Of a stretch of 64,000 bases of DNA, positions 1 through 8,796 are shown piece after piece (the stretch's first letter is position 1; every line of letters begins with the position of its first letter). The stretch lies in assembly GCA_009784825.1 (NCBI GenBank), contig WQXO01000006.1:62001-126000 (forward strand), written 5' to 3'. Position numbers and translations under genes: made by a program. The DNA is from Oscillospiraceae bacterium. Its GTDB lineage: Bacteria; Bacillota; Clostridia; Oscillospirales; Ruminococcaceae. Under the pieces are notes generated by a model. The model made no database searches and was not told where the DNA came from. It saw nothing but the letters and a program-made list of their open reading frames with translations.

Positions 1-642
1 ATGCAGGACTATAAATCCTAACAAACACCACAGGCTTTCATAAAGGAAGCAGGGGTGAACTAATGCGTTCGGGTCTGCTCCCTGTGCGTGAAGGTCTGCC
101 ATTATTCTGTCGCCTGTCATTCCCCAAGGAAGCTCACTTGCTGTGGGGGCTCCGAACGCCTCTTGATTAACAAAGTTGCCCCACCTTCCGATACAATGCC
201 CGATTAGGAAACCTAACCCCGCCAAATCTATAACCGGCAGCAGCTTAATTTTCATCAATCGTGACACGACAATCGCACCGACAACTCCGCCGATTACGCC
301 GCCGTATATAGCTAATCCGCCATCACGTATTCCTGTGAATGTCCTCAGTAAATCATACTTATACTCGTTTTCCGGGTTGAGATTCCAGAATATGACATAA
401 TAAAGCCTTGCTCCGACTATTCCGCAGATTGTACCCCAGAACGCCAAGTCGAACACCTTGTCCGAGAGAACGCCGACACGATGTGCGTTTTGAAGTGCGT
501 ATACCACTGCTAAAATGACCCCTCCCGTGATAATTATACCATACCAGTATACATCAATTCCGAATAGGGTGAACGCAATTCGATTGATAATAATGTCATT
601 TTGGAATAAATTAGGAAATTCAATTCTGCTTGATTGATTCAT
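1..642 (-). CDS. lgt: Prolipoprotein diacylglyceryl transferase (3' end outside window)
   Basis: This membrane enzyme moves diacylglycerol from phosphatidylglycerol onto the lipobox cysteine of prolipoproteins. I translated 214 uninterrupted codons from the minus strand; the frame runs off the left edge. The Lgt signature GRWGNFVNQEAFG is present near residue 145, and several hydrophobic segments plus an RDGGLAIYGG loop match the family. The start at 642 follows an AAAGGA ribosome site. The gene is downstream of the two M16 genes on the same strand, with an 18-base gap, so it probably belongs to their operon. The GerC lipoprotein in this window is a likely substrate. Confidence 0.95.
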   Translation of the reverse strand, partial: MNQSSRIEFPNLFQNDIIINRIAFTLFGIDVYWYGIIITGGVILAVVYALQNAHRVGVLSDKVFDLAFWGTICGIVGARLYYVIFWNLNPENEYKYDLLRTFTGIRDGGLAIYGGVIGGVVGAIVVSRLMKIKLLPVIDLAGLGFLIGHCIGRWGNFVNQEAFGAPTASELPWGMTGDRIMADLHAQGADPNALVHPCFLYESLWCLLGFIVLH

Positions 643-659
643 TTTTCATCTGTCCTTTG

Positions 660-1919
660 TTAATTGTCGATTATAGAAATACATGAGTTTTCTTCATCGA
701 AGTTTTTTAATTTTTCGGTGATGTCAGCATAAGTCACCTGTGCGGCGGTTTCTATATTAGCGAACATGTCGGTATTATCGAATTCGGCGTTCATCATGTT
801 GTTCGCCACCGTTTCGATTTTTGCGAGTGAACCTATGAGTTCACCATAGGTCTGCTTCTTTACTGCTGTGAAGTCGGCTTCGGGTAAGCCGGCTTGTTTA
901 AGGCGTTTCAGTTCTTCTTTTATAGCAGTGTAAACCTTTTCAGGTTCACGGGCTTCGCCGTCTGCTAAGCATAGGAAAAACCCCCTCCCGTTGAATACCG
1001 AGACACTAAAGGTTTCGTTGATTAATCCGCTTTCGTAGGCGGACTGGTAGAACCTCGAGGTCTTCCCGAGTGCGGTTTCAAGAAGAATATTATAGTGGAC
1101 GAAGTTCTCGTCGGCTGAAGCGAATTCGTTCGGGAGCTTAAACGCAATCTGGAATAATGGAATTCCGCAGGGGAGCTTCTCCCGCACGATTTTTTCCTTA
1201 ACTTCACGAGGTTCATCAGGAATGACGGACTGTAAACCCATATCGGTTGACGGTTTCAACAGCCTGTCACATATTGCTAATGCCTCCTCCGGGTCGAAGT
1301 TACCTGCAATCGACAAAACCATATTATTGAGGTTATAAAAAGTGTTGTAGCACCTGTACAGCAAGTCCTTGTCGATTTCGGAAATGCTTTCGACTGTTCC
1401 GGCAATATTAATCCTTACGGGGTTGTTGTGGTAAACCGTTTCTAAGTTATTAAAGAATACCCGCCAGTCGGGACTGTCGTCATACATTTTAATTTCCTGT
1501 GCAATTATACCCTGCTCCTTTTGAACCGTTGCGTCAGTGAAATACGGCTCTTGTACGAATTTTAAAAGGATTTCAAGGTTTTCGGCGAATTTCTGTGAGC
1601 AGGAAAACAGGTATGCAGTTTTGTCAAACGAGGTGTAGGCGTTAGCACTTGCTCCGGTTTCGGCGTATAGCTTAAATGCGTCACAGTCCTCATTCTCGAA
1701 TAATTTGTGTTCCAAATAGTGTGCAATTCCTGCGGGAACAGTCACAAAATCCGCATCAGCATTGGTTTTGAATGTGCTGTCCACCGAACCGTACTTAGTC
1801 CCGAATAAAGCATACGCAGACGAGAAGCCTTGCATGGGACACAGACAGATTGTACAGCCGCTACTGTGTTTTATTCGGGTGTATTGCTCTTGCACACGGG
1901 TGTTTTTTATAATGTTCAT
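660..1919 (-). CDS. ymfH: M16 family metallopeptidase, YmfH type
   Basis: This is a 419-residue insulinase-family (M16) zinc peptidase. The inverted zinc motif HxxEH is seen as HYLEH at residues 67-71, and a downstream glutamate in the QEIKMYDD stretch fits as third ligand. It is the catalytic-type partner of the next gene upstream, and the two overlap by four bases (ATGA), so they are translationally coupled. In Bacillus subtilis, ymfF and ymfH are linked to maturation of the 5-aminopentanol modification on EF-P. That role is inferred here from family and pairing; EF-P itself is not in the window. Confidence 0.9.
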   Translation of the reverse strand: MNIIKNTRVQEQYTRIKHSSGCTICLCPMQGFSSAYALFGTKYGSVDSTFKTNADADFVTVPAGIAHYLEHKLFENEDCDAFKLYAETGASANAYTSFDKTAYLFSCSQKFAENLEILLKFVQEPYFTDATVQKEQGIIAQEIKMYDDSPDWRVFFNNLETVYHNNPVRINIAGTVESISEIDKDLLYRCYNTFYNLNNMVLSIAGNFDPEEALAICDRLLKPSTDMGLQSVIPDEPREVKEKIVREKLPCGIPLFQIAFKLPNEFASADENFVHYNILLETALGKTSRFYQSAYESGLINETFSVSVFNGRGFFLCLADGEAREPEKVYTAIKEELKRLKQAGLPEADFTAVKKQTYGELIGSLAKIETVANNMMNAEFDNTDMFANIETAAQVTYADITEKLKNFDEENSCISIIDN

Positions 1920-3172
1920 GATTCCTCCGTTAATATATAGACAGTGTCTAAAGAAAGGCTCTTCGCCGCCTCGATAATCTGCTCCCTTGTCACCGATAAA
2001 TAGCGTTCAACCATCTGCTCGGGAGTCACAATGTCGCATTGGTAGATTCTGATGAGATACCATAACGCAATCCCCGACAGCTTATCATTCAACGCTTTCA
2101 GGTCGTTTTGCAACGACAGACGGGCGTGGAGCAGCTCGTCCTCAGTGAAGTCGGAGTTTTTGATTAAGTCAAGCTGGTTCAGAATTTCTGCCCTTGCTTT
2201 GTCGATATTCTCGGTTTCGACGCCGCATTCCGCCATTATAACGCCTTTACAGTAGTTATACTTCGCCCAGCAATAGTAGCACAGCGACATTTTTTCACGC
2301 ACGTTCTCAAACAATTTCGAGGTTGCAGAGCCACCGTATATCTTAGTCATCACGACTAAGGCATCAATATCACGCAATTGTGTCTTAAAACCAATAACCA
2401 TCTTACTTTGGTTGACCTCCAGCTCCTCATATCGGGTTATGGGTTCGGGTTTTAAGGGGCTGTATTCAGAATAACAATCCTCCATTTTTTCACGCTTCAT
2501 CTCACAGAATGCTTTGGTTAATGTTTTTTCTACCTCGGAGAAGTCGTTACAGCCGGCACAGAATATCTCAATTCGTGAGGTTTTGAGCAGTTTTTCATAA
2601 GCTGCATACGCCGATTGCGGGGTGACTTGTTCAACCCCTTCGACTGTTGCACGGCAGGCGAACGGTTCTCCCTCGCAAAGCAGTTCTGTCGCCTGTTTTA
2701 TGGCGTATTCCCGCTTTTCGTTGAGTTCTGCCTCGATTTGGTCGATACAGGACTGCTTCTCGGTTTCGGTGACGCTCGGTTTGAAGCCGTTGTTTTCAAT
2801 CAGCGGGTCAAAGATACAGTTTAAAAGAATCTCCACCCCATCGGACAGAACGCTTTCCCCCTCTAATGCATAGCGGTCGTCAATCGTGGTAACACCAATA
2901 CTGACACACTGCGTATCACCTATATTGGTGACACCCTCCGACAGCCGTGCCGCATATAATGCGGAAAGTCGAGCGTTCAACGCCCTTAAATCAGGAAGAA
3001 GCCGGCAGGAATTTGTAAGAATTCTCGGGACGACGGAATTGACCGACGCTTTTTCCGAGTCAAGACAGGTCATGAAATACACTGAAATGCGGTTTTGTTT
3101 GAAGCGGGAGTCTGTTATTCTGCTTAAAAAAACGCCCGACGCTATTTCCTTGCGGTTTAATATATCACTCAT
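1916..3172 (-). CDS. ymfF: M16 family protein, YmfF type (non-catalytic partner)
   Basis: This 418-residue protein has the two-lobed M16 fold pattern but no HxxEH zinc motif, as expected for the YmfF partner of a YmfF/YmfH pair. It is the first gene of the run ymfF-ymfH-lgt. The ATG at 3172 is preceded by a GGAG-like site, and a TTGACT/TATACT promoter lies about 40 bases further upstream. The last codons overlap the ymfH start. It probably forms a heterodimer with YmfH, with YmfF supplying substrate-chamber residues rather than chemistry. Confidence 0.85.
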   Translation of the reverse strand: MSDILNRKEIASGVFLSRITDSRFKQNRISVYFMTCLDSEKASVNSVVPRILTNSCRLLPDLRALNARLSALYAARLSEGVTNIGDTQCVSIGVTTIDDRYALEGESVLSDGVEILLNCIFDPLIENNGFKPSVTETEKQSCIDQIEAELNEKREYAIKQATELLCEGEPFACRATVEGVEQVTPQSAYAAYEKLLKTSRIEIFCAGCNDFSEVEKTLTKAFCEMKREKMEDCYSEYSPLKPEPITRYEELEVNQSKMVIGFKTQLRDIDALVVMTKIYGGSATSKLFENVREKMSLCYYCWAKYNYCKGVIMAECGVETENIDKARAEILNQLDLIKNSDFTEDELLHARLSLQNDLKALNDKLSGIALWYLIRIYQCDIVTPEQMVERYLSVTREQIIEAAKSLSLDTVYILTEES

Positions 3173-3211
3173 TTATACTGCTCCAAGTCTATTTTTTACA
3201 TATCAAGTATT

Positions 3212-3241
3212 AGTATATCATAAATTTTGTATATAAGTCAA
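3212..3241 (-). promoter_or_regulatory. Sigma-A promoter for ymfF-ymfH-lgt
   Basis: On the minus strand TTGACT and TATACT are separated by 18 bases, about 40 bases upstream of the ymfF start. Confidence 0.6.
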
Positions 3242-3279
3242 TATAAGTGATTGTTATTTTTTTATTTATATCAAAACGC

Positions 3280-3309
3280 TTGACACAGGTTTTTGAAATG
3301 TTATATAAT
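3280..3309 (+). promoter_or_regulatory. Sigma-A promoter for pckG
   Basis: TTGACA (3280-3285) and TATAAT (3304-3309) are separated by 18 bases and lie 48 bases upstream of the pckG ATG. It is back to back with the ymfF promoter. Confidence 0.75.
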
Positions 3310-3357
3310 GAATAATAATATTTGATACAACTAACTCTTTTTGAAGGAGAAGTATTC

Positions 3358-5130
3358 ATGACAAAGAACCAAAGCATACTTAATTGGGTCGAGGAGATGA
3401 GTATTTTAACTAAACCCGCTGACGTTGTTTGGATTGACGGAAGCGACGAACAAATCGCCGATTTACGCCAAAAGGCGGTGGATTCGGGGATTATTAAGCC
3501 TCTCTGCCAAGATAAGCTTCCCGGGTGTGCTGTTCACAGAACCGCTGTTCACGATGCCGCACGCTCCGAGCAGAAGACTTTTATATGCTCTCCCAATGAA
3601 AAAGACGTCGGCCCTACCAATAATTGGTGTGCACCTGATGAAATGTACGATACGCTTCATAAGCTGTTCGACGGGGTTATGCGAGGCAGAACCATGTATG
3701 TTATCCCGTTTTCGATGGGCCCTGTGGGTTCAAAATTGAGCAAGGTCGGCATTAAAATCACCGATTCGATTTTTGTTGTTCTTAACACTTTTATATTGGC
3801 TCGCTGCGGTAAGCTCGCTTTAGACTCCCTCGGTGACGAAAGCAATGACTGGGTTCGGGGAATGCACTCCACCGGTCAGCTTGATGACGAAAACCGCTAT
3901 ATCGCACACTTTCCTCTGGACAACGCCGTTTGGTCGATTAACTCGGGTTCGGGCGGCAATGCACTCCTCACGAAAAAGTGCATTGCCTTGCGTAACGCCT
4001 CATATCAAGGTAAGAGCGAGGGTTGGTTGGCTGAGCATATGCTCATTATTGGGGTTGAACGACCCGAGAAGGACACTGTCTATATAGCAGCGGCACTCCC
4101 GTCACACTGCGGGAAAACTAACTTGGCTATGCTTGTCCCTCCCGAGGGTTATGCCAAGAACGGCTATAAAGTGTGGTGTGTGAGTGATGATGTTGCATGG
4201 CTTAAACAAGGCACAGACGGCAAATTATGGGCGATTAATCCCGAGAACGGTTTCTTCGGGGTGGCACCCGACACCAATAATAAGACTAACCCTAACGCAA
4301 TTTCTACTGTTCAAAAGAATACCATCTTCACGAATGTGGTTCATAATTTAGACGACAACAGTGTCTGGTGGGAGGGTCTTAATGATGATAAAATCACTAA
4401 CGCAGTAGACTGGAAGGGTAATCCGTGGAACTCGGACAGTTCTGAAAAAGGGGCTCACACAAACGCACGATTTACCGCTCCCGCTTCTGACTGCCCATGC
4501 ATTTCACCGGAACACGATAATGCTGAGGGTGTCCCCATTTCCGCCTTTATCTTCGGTGGCAAGCGGGCGAAGACGCTCCCTTTGGTGTATCAAGCGTTCG
4601 ACTGGAAACATGGTGTTTTCGTGGGGTCAATAGTGGGTACGGAGGTGGCTTCCGGATTGACCGGTTCGTCTGTAAGCGTTCGGCGTGACCCAATGGCTAT
4701 GCTGCCTTTCTGCGGATATAACATGGCAGATTATTTCGGGCATTGGCTCAAAATGGGTGACAGGCTCGGCAGAAATGCACCAAAGGTGTTTAACGTAAAC
4801 TGGTTCCGTACCAATGATGAGGGGAATTTCGTCTGGCCCGGATATGGCGAGAATATGCGGGTGCTTGATTGGATTATCGAGCGTGTGTGCGGGAATAAGG
4901 GCGTGGTTGAAACTCCGATTGGTTATGAGCCTAAGCCGGAGGATATTAATATAGACGGGTTGGAGGACGCAGGAATTACCCTTGATGTGATAAAGGAACT
5001 CTTAAGCGTTGATAAAGTGTTATGGAAGGAAGAGGTCAACGGGATTAAACAGTTTTATACCAAGTTCGGCGACAGACTCCCCGAGGAGATGAAAACGCAG
5101 TTAGTGGATTTAGAAAAACGGTTGTTATAA
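3358..5130 (+). CDS. pckG: Phosphoenolpyruvate carboxykinase (GTP)
   Basis: It interconverts oxaloacetate + GTP with phosphoenolpyruvate + CO2 + GDP, linking the C4 acids to glycolysis and gluconeogenesis. The 590-residue length is normal for the GTP family. Visible landmarks are the substrate loop GSGGNALL, the nucleotide loop PSHCGKTNLAM near residue 250 with its reactive cysteine, RFTAPASDCP, and the C-terminal NWFR...WPGYGEN block. I chose ATG 3358 because a GAAGGAG site sits eight bases upstream. An in-frame TTG at 3322 lies between the promoter and this ribosome site and is unlikely to be used. The gene is monocistronic and convergent with feoB. Confidence 0.97.
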   Translation: MTKNQSILNWVEEMSILTKPADVVWIDGSDEQIADLRQKAVDSGIIKPLCQDKLPGCAVHRTAVHDAARSEQKTFICSPNEKDVGPTNNWCAPDEMYDTLHKLFDGVMRGRTMYVIPFSMGPVGSKLSKVGIKITDSIFVVLNTFILARCGKLALDSLGDESNDWVRGMHSTGQLDDENRYIAHFPLDNAVWSINSGSGGNALLTKKCIALRNASYQGKSEGWLAEHMLIIGVERPEKDTVYIAAALPSHCGKTNLAMLVPPEGYAKNGYKVWCVSDDVAWLKQGTDGKLWAINPENGFFGVAPDTNNKTNPNAISTVQKNTIFTNVVHNLDDNSVWWEGLNDDKITNAVDWKGNPWNSDSSEKGAHTNARFTAPASDCPCISPEHDNAEGVPISAFIFGGKRAKTLPLVYQAFDWKHGVFVGSIVGTEVASGLTGSSVSVRRDPMAMLPFCGYNMADYFGHWLKMGDRLGRNAPKVFNVNWFRTNDEGNFVWPGYGENMRVLDWIIERVCGNKGVVETPIGYEPKPEDINIDGLEDAGITLDVIKELLSVDKVLWKEEVNGIKQFYTKFGDRLPEEMKTQLVDLEKRLL

Positions 5131-5134
5131 GTGA

Positions 5135-7030
5135 TTATTCAGGGATTTTTCGTTTTGTAAAGTAATCAATTACACCCCATATGCATAATAAGCCGATTAC
5201 GATTGTTAAAATTATCGGTTGACCGATTAAAAACGCTACTATCCACGCAATGGCACATTGCCCGAATATTACCGCAACAGTCATACGTACACTACGCAAT
5301 TCCCGCCTTATTGCCGCAATCGCCGCAATGCACGGGGTATACAATAATGTGAATGTTAAAAATGTGAACACGCTCTTCATGTCGGTGAATACGGCAGACA
5401 GGGCGTGTGCTTGTTCGTATAAGTCTGCACCTGTCAGCACCGCTAATGTGCTGATGACCGCCTCCTTAGCTGTGAAGCCGGTTAAAAGTGCTGTTGCCGC
5501 CCGCCAGTCTGTGAAACCGAGGGGGGTGAATATCGGGACTATCAACCTGCCTATATGTGCGAGAATGCTTTCGTCGGCGGTTGTTGCTATGTTGAAATGT
5601 ATATCTAAGGTTCGCAGAAACCATATAATTATTGTTGCTACAAGAATTATCGTAAATGCACGGGCGAGAAAGTCACGTGCTTTGTCCCACATTAATAAAA
5701 AAGTGGTTTTCGCCGACGGTAAACGATAATTCGGCAGTTCCATAATAAACGGGACAGCGTTACCCCGAAAGTGGGTTTTATTAAAAATTGCACCTAATAT
5801 TATACCCGTGAGTATGCCTATACTGTACAGTAGAAACATCACCAACGCCTGATTATCGTCAAAAAACGCCGCCGCAAATACTGCGTAAATCGGGATTTTC
5901 GCAGAGCAGCTCATAAAAGGAGTCAGCAGGATTGTCATAACCCTGTCACGCTCGGAGGGTAGAGTTCTTGTTGCCATTATTGCCGGGACAGTACACCCGA
6001 AGCCGATTAACATTGGGACAAAGCTGCGTCCGGATAATCCGATTTGCCGCAACGGTTTGTCCATTATGAACGCTATTCGTGCCATGTACCCCGAATCCTC
6101 CAGCATTGATAAAAAAAAGAATAATGTGATTATTATAGGCAGAAACGACAATACGCTCCCTATGCCTTTGAACACACCGTCGATTATCAGACTATGTAAA
6201 ATCGGATTAATTGAATGAATTGTGAGGGTTTTGTCAATTGTTTCGGTAATTGTGTGCATACCCATTCTCAATAAATCGCTTAATAATTCCCCTATCACAT
6301 CGAACGTCAGCCAGAACACAGTTGCCATGATTATAAAGAAAATCGGCAGTGCCAGTATTTTATTTGTGAGAAGCCTGTCTATTACAGTGCTTCGCTTGTG
6401 TTCACGGGTTTCACGAGGTTTTGTAACCGTTTTACTGCAGATATATTCTATGAAATTATAACGTATTTCGGCTAATACCGCATATTGCTCTGAGGTACAT
6501 TCTGTCTTTGATTCGGTGATGAAGTCGCTTTTCTTAGGCAGAATACGCTTTTGGGCAGTTTCTGTCATGGCTTTGACAAGCTCGTCAATCCCCTCATTCT
6601 TTGCCGCCGATATAGGTATGACGGGTATGCCTAATATTTGTGAAAGCAGGTCTATATCAATAAAACCGCCGTTTACCCTAACCTCATCCATCATGTTGAG
6701 TGCTAACACCGTCGGTTTATTCAATTCGATTAACTGGAGCGTGAGGTAGAGATTCCGCTCTATATTTGCGGCATCGACTATGTTAATTATGCCGTCGGGG
6801 TTATTATTATTCAGGTAGTCATAAGCGACACGCTCCTCTCCGGAATAAGGGAGGATTGAGTATATCCCGGGTAAGTCCACCGCTTGACAATCCGGTGCAT
6901 GACGAATTCTGCCTTTTTTGCACTCCACTGTTACACCCGGGAAGTTCCCTGTGCGTCGGGAAGCCCCTGTTAATCGGTTGAACAGTGTGGTTTTCCCGCA
7001 GTTGGGGTTGCCCGCGATTGCAAATGTCAT
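5135..7030 (-). CDS. feoB: Ferrous iron transport protein B (GTPase permease)
   Basis: FeoB takes up Fe2+ across the cytoplasmic membrane. The N-terminal G domain has the P-loop GNPNCGKT at residues 7-14, the G3 motif DLPG and the G4 motif NMMD. The C-terminal part has Gate-type transmembrane segments, including a GFGCTVPAIMATR block. The length is 631 residues from ATG 7030. The reading frame is open further upstream, but that part lies out of frame over feoA and has no family similarity. The ATG overlaps the feoA stop (ATGA) and has a GGAGG site inside the end of feoA, so the two are translationally coupled. Confidence 0.96.
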   Translation of the reverse strand: MTFAIAGNPNCGKTTLFNRLTGASRRTGNFPGVTVECKKGRIRHAPDCQAVDLPGIYSILPYSGEERVAYDYLNNNNPDGIINIVDAANIERNLYLTLQLIELNKPTVLALNMMDEVRVNGGFIDIDLLSQILGIPVIPISAAKNEGIDELVKAMTETAQKRILPKKSDFITESKTECTSEQYAVLAEIRYNFIEYICSKTVTKPRETREHKRSTVIDRLLTNKILALPIFFIIMATVFWLTFDVIGELLSDLLRMGMHTITETIDKTLTIHSINPILHSLIIDGVFKGIGSVLSFLPIIITLFFFLSMLEDSGYMARIAFIMDKPLRQIGLSGRSFVPMLIGFGCTVPAIMATRTLPSERDRVMTILLTPFMSCSAKIPIYAVFAAAFFDDNQALVMFLLYSIGILTGIILGAIFNKTHFRGNAVPFIMELPNYRLPSAKTTFLLMWDKARDFLARAFTIILVATIIIWFLRTLDIHFNIATTADESILAHIGRLIVPIFTPLGFTDWRAATALLTGFTAKEAVISTLAVLTGADLYEQAHALSAVFTDMKSVFTFLTFTLLYTPCIAAIAAIRRELRSVRMTVAVIFGQCAIAWIVAFLIGQPIILTIVIGLLCIWGVIDYFTKRKIPE

Positions 7031-7269
7031 AATTCCTCCGTTTTTACGGTAATTCTGCGGGCGTCCTCCCGTCGAAGTGTCAGATTGTACCCTCGCAGGT
7101 GAAGTTCGAGCGGGTCGCCCATAGGTGCGGTTTTGCGAAGTGTTACCGCAGTCGAGGGGATTAATCCCATGTCTGATAAGCGGCACTTAAGTGAGTGTTC
7201 ACCGCTAACCTCGATTATTATTGCGGTTGAGCCGATTTCCATATCGGCAATTGTTTTGCTCTTATTCAT
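7027..7269 (-). CDS. feoA: Ferrous iron transport protein A
   Basis: FeoA is a small SH3-like cytosolic partner of FeoB needed for iron uptake. The 80-residue product shows the usual pattern of a CRLSDMGL turn followed by GDPLELHLRGYNLTLRREDA. I chose ATG 7269, which follows a GGGGA site. The open frame extends to 7338 but would run through the leader and the promoter of the divergent tRNA gene. A possible minus-strand promoter with a TATTAT box near 7307 overlaps the tRNA promoter; I rate it weak. Iron regulation is expected, but I could not identify a Fur box. Confidence 0.93.
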   Translation of the reverse strand: MNKSKTIADMEIGSTAIIIEVSGEHSLKCRLSDMGLIPSTAVTLRKTAPMGDPLELHLRGYNLTLRREDARRITVKTEEL

Positions 7270-7282
7270 GTGTATTCCCCAC

Positions 7283-7311
7283 TTGACATAAATTTGTCCC
7301 TGTGTTATAAT
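7283..7311 (+). promoter_or_regulatory. Perfect consensus sigma-A promoter for tRNA-Glu
   Basis: TTGACA (7283-7288), a 17-base spacer and TATAAT (7306-7311) lie 57 bases upstream of the tRNA. The exact consensus fits a stable-RNA promoter. It overlaps the feoA leader on the other strand. Confidence 0.8.
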
Positions 7312-7368
7312 ATTCAACATACAACGATTAATTGTCAACTATCAACTGTTAATTGTTAACTGTCATCA

Positions 7369-7440
7369 GGCCCGTTAGTCAAGCGGTCAAGACGCTGGCC
7401 TCTCACGCCGGAAACAGGGGTTCGATTCCCCTACGGGTCA
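7369..7440 (+). tRNA. tRNA-Glu (anticodon CTC)
   Basis: A full cloverleaf can be drawn. The acceptor GGCCCGT pairs with ACGGGTC, the D arm contains AGTCAAGCGGTC, the anticodon stem CTGGC/GCCGG encloses the loop CTCTCAC (anticodon CTC), and the T arm is CAGGGGTTCGATTCCCCTA. The discriminator base is A and CCA is not encoded. It is transcribed from the consensus promoter upstream and ends at the terminator just downstream. Confidence 0.95.
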
Positions 7441-7446
7441 TAAGCG

Positions 7447-7485
7447 AAACCGCTCTATTCAAGCAATAGAGCGGTTTTTGTTTTT
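7447..7485 (+). terminator. Rho-independent terminator of tRNA-Glu
   Basis: A 13-bp perfect stem (AAACCGCTCTATT with AATAGAGCGGTTT) closes a five-base loop, and a T-rich tract follows. Confidence 0.9.
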
Positions 7486-7537
7486 GGAAATAACCCACAT
7501 AATAACCCAATTGTACTACACATATTGCTTATAATGT

Positions 7538-7777
7538 TCAATAGTTTATTATAACAGTTTTACATTCCTCGCAGTGGAAACCAATTAACTTTTTTGATGT
7601 ATGATTCATTGCTGACGATTCTAAAACAATGCCACCATTTTTATGAACAGTTGCTTTAGTATATCGCATTTTATTTAAACCTTGACACGATTCATCAGGT
7701 TGCCAAAAAAGCCACACGCCTGTTTGCGACATTATTTCGCCCTTTTTCATTTCTTCATTGCACTTTGGACACTTCAT
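7538..7777 (-). CDS. Small zinc-ribbon protein (PF20097/DUF6487-like)
   Basis: This 79-residue protein has an N-terminal CPKC and a C-terminal CEEC pair that would bind one zinc, with a conserved middle containing a tryptophan-rich strand. This is the plan of the small zinc-ribbon family annotated as PF20097. Its function is unknown. The ATG at 7777 has a GGAGG site. It is the first gene past the tRNA and is transcribed toward it. A few CysxxCys proteins of this size are found in accessory DNA, so its placement fits a variable region. Confidence 0.7.
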   Translation of the reverse strand: MKCPKCNEEMKKGEIMSQTGVWLFWQPDESCQGLNKMRYTKATVHKNGGIVLESSAMNHTSKKLIGFHCEECKTVIINY

Positions 7778-8077
7778 TTTGTACCTCCCATTATATAAAA
7801 TCTATGTAGTTTCCTACTCTACCATTATAACATAAATCATCATAATTTTCAAGTGTGATTTTTCACCCGCGTTCCCTACATAAAAGGCGTTTTCGGTTAT
7901 ATCCAAGCAACATGACCTAAAACGTGTTGCAACCGATATAGTTGTCACGCAGAACGAAATTGTCAGTTATCCCCCGTCCGAAATGGTCTAATTCTATATC
8001 GAATGGGGGTTAATCTATTCTTGCTCTTGACTTTTAGCGTTTTTTGTGATAAAATAATTTGAGAGGACTATAATACA
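7778..8077. other. Intergenic region between zinc-ribbon and PIN genes
   Basis: These 300 bases contain the upstream regions of two divergent genes. I see no ORF with a ribosome site. The PIN-gene promoter is at 8027-8055. The stretch 7870-8000 is unusually GC-rich for this area and may be a relic of something else, but I could not identify it. Confidence 0.5.
8027..8055 (+). promoter_or_regulatory. Sigma-A promoter of first PIN pair
   Basis: TTGACT and TAAAAT are separated by 17 bases; the TAAAAT box ends 22 bases before the PIN gene start. Confidence 0.6.
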
Positions 8078-8563
8078 ATGAAGAAACTAAAACTATACCT
8101 TGACACATCGGTTATTAGCCATTTAGACCAGCAAGACGCATTTGAAAAAATGCAAGACACACTCAAGCTGTGGGAGGAAATAAAAATCGGCTTGTATGAC
8201 ATTTATTTGTCATATGTTGATTTTGAAGAGCTTATGGAGTGTTCTGCCGAAAAGCGAAAGACCCTTGCCGACTTCAATGCAACTATTGACTATACGCTTA
8301 TAGAATACAGTGATGAAATAAACTTGCTTGCCGGTGAATTTATAAAATATGATATTCTTAAACAAAGTAGCTTTGACGATGCACAACACCTTGCTTGTGC
8401 TATGATAAGCGAATGTAACGCCGTTGTATCATGGAATTTCAAGCACATGGTAAACATAAAAACAATTAAAGGTGTAAGAGTTGTTGCCGCATTGACCGGT
8501 TACAGAGATGTGCCGATATATACACCATCAATGCTATTAGGAGGTAATGAAGATGATTCATGA
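8078..8563 (+). CDS. PIN-domain protein, probable VapC-like RNase toxin
   Basis: This 161-residue protein has the PIN plan: LDTSVIS at the N terminus with the first acidic residue, an acidic residue in the SYVDFEELME region, and FDDAQHLACAM followed by a SWNFKHM strand with the later metal-site residues. PIN proteins of this kind are Mg2+-dependent ribonucleases, usually toxins. The gene has its own promoter and a GAGAGGA ribosome site. Its stop overlaps the start of a 62-residue partner, so the order is toxin then antitoxin-like gene, the reverse of classical vapBC. The toxin role is inferred from fold and pairing. Confidence 0.8.
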   Translation: MKKLKLYLDTSVISHLDQQDAFEKMQDTLKLWEEIKIGLYDIYLSYVDFEELMECSAEKRKTLADFNATIDYTLIEYSDEINLLAGEFIKYDILKQSSFDDAQHLACAMISECNAVVSWNFKHMVNIKTIKGVRVVAALTGYRDVPIYTPSMLLGGNEDDS

Positions 8564-8741
8564 TATACCAAAACCCGAAATCAGCACAGATTTCACGGTT
8601 GCCGACATTCATAAAATCCGTAAATGGAATTATGAACGATTAAAAGACTCTACGTCACAGGAGCGGAAAGACCATTATAAAAAAAGTTCAGATGAGTTTG
8701 AGGCTCTAATAAAAAACGCTCGACATTCTGTACGGCAATAG
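8553..8741 (+). CDS. Small partner of PIN protein (candidate antitoxin)
   Basis: This charged 62-residue protein is coupled to the PIN gene by an 11-base overlap. The ATG at 8553 sits seven bases from an AGGAGG site; an ATG six bases earlier is too close to that site. The helical, Lys/Glu-rich C-terminal half fits an antitoxin that would wrap its toxin, but I recognise no DNA-binding fold. Its last codons form the first copy of a 25-base direct repeat that recurs after the second PIN pair. Confidence 0.6.
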   Translation: MIHDIPKPEISTDFTVADIHKIRKWNYERLKDSTSQERKDHYKKSSDEFEALIKNARHSVRQ

Positions 8742-8742
8742 A
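8718..8742 (+). repeat. Direct repeat, copy 1 (25 bp)
   Basis: The 25 bases ending the first antitoxin-like gene (core CGACATTCTGTACGGCAATA) recur exactly at 9472-9496. Here they encode the last residues and the stop. Confidence 0.85.
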
Positions 8743-8796
8743 GTTTGGCTTTCACAAAAGAGTTAATGCCGAAAAATAAGCAATGGACGTGTAACA

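Noticed and set aside
176-400. 74-codon plus-strand frame at the left edge
   Set aside because: It is antisense to lgt.
3322-3357. TTG start for pckG
   Set aside because: The ribosome site GAAGGAG lies inside this stretch and serves ATG 3358.
7031-7186. N-terminal extension of feoB
   Set aside because: The frame is open upstream, but these codons lie over feoA, have no family similarity, and the P-loop start at ATG 7030 has its own ribosome site.
7441-7520. Phage attachment site at the tRNA-Glu 3' end
   Set aside because: I found no second copy of the tRNA 3' end and no integrase within the window.
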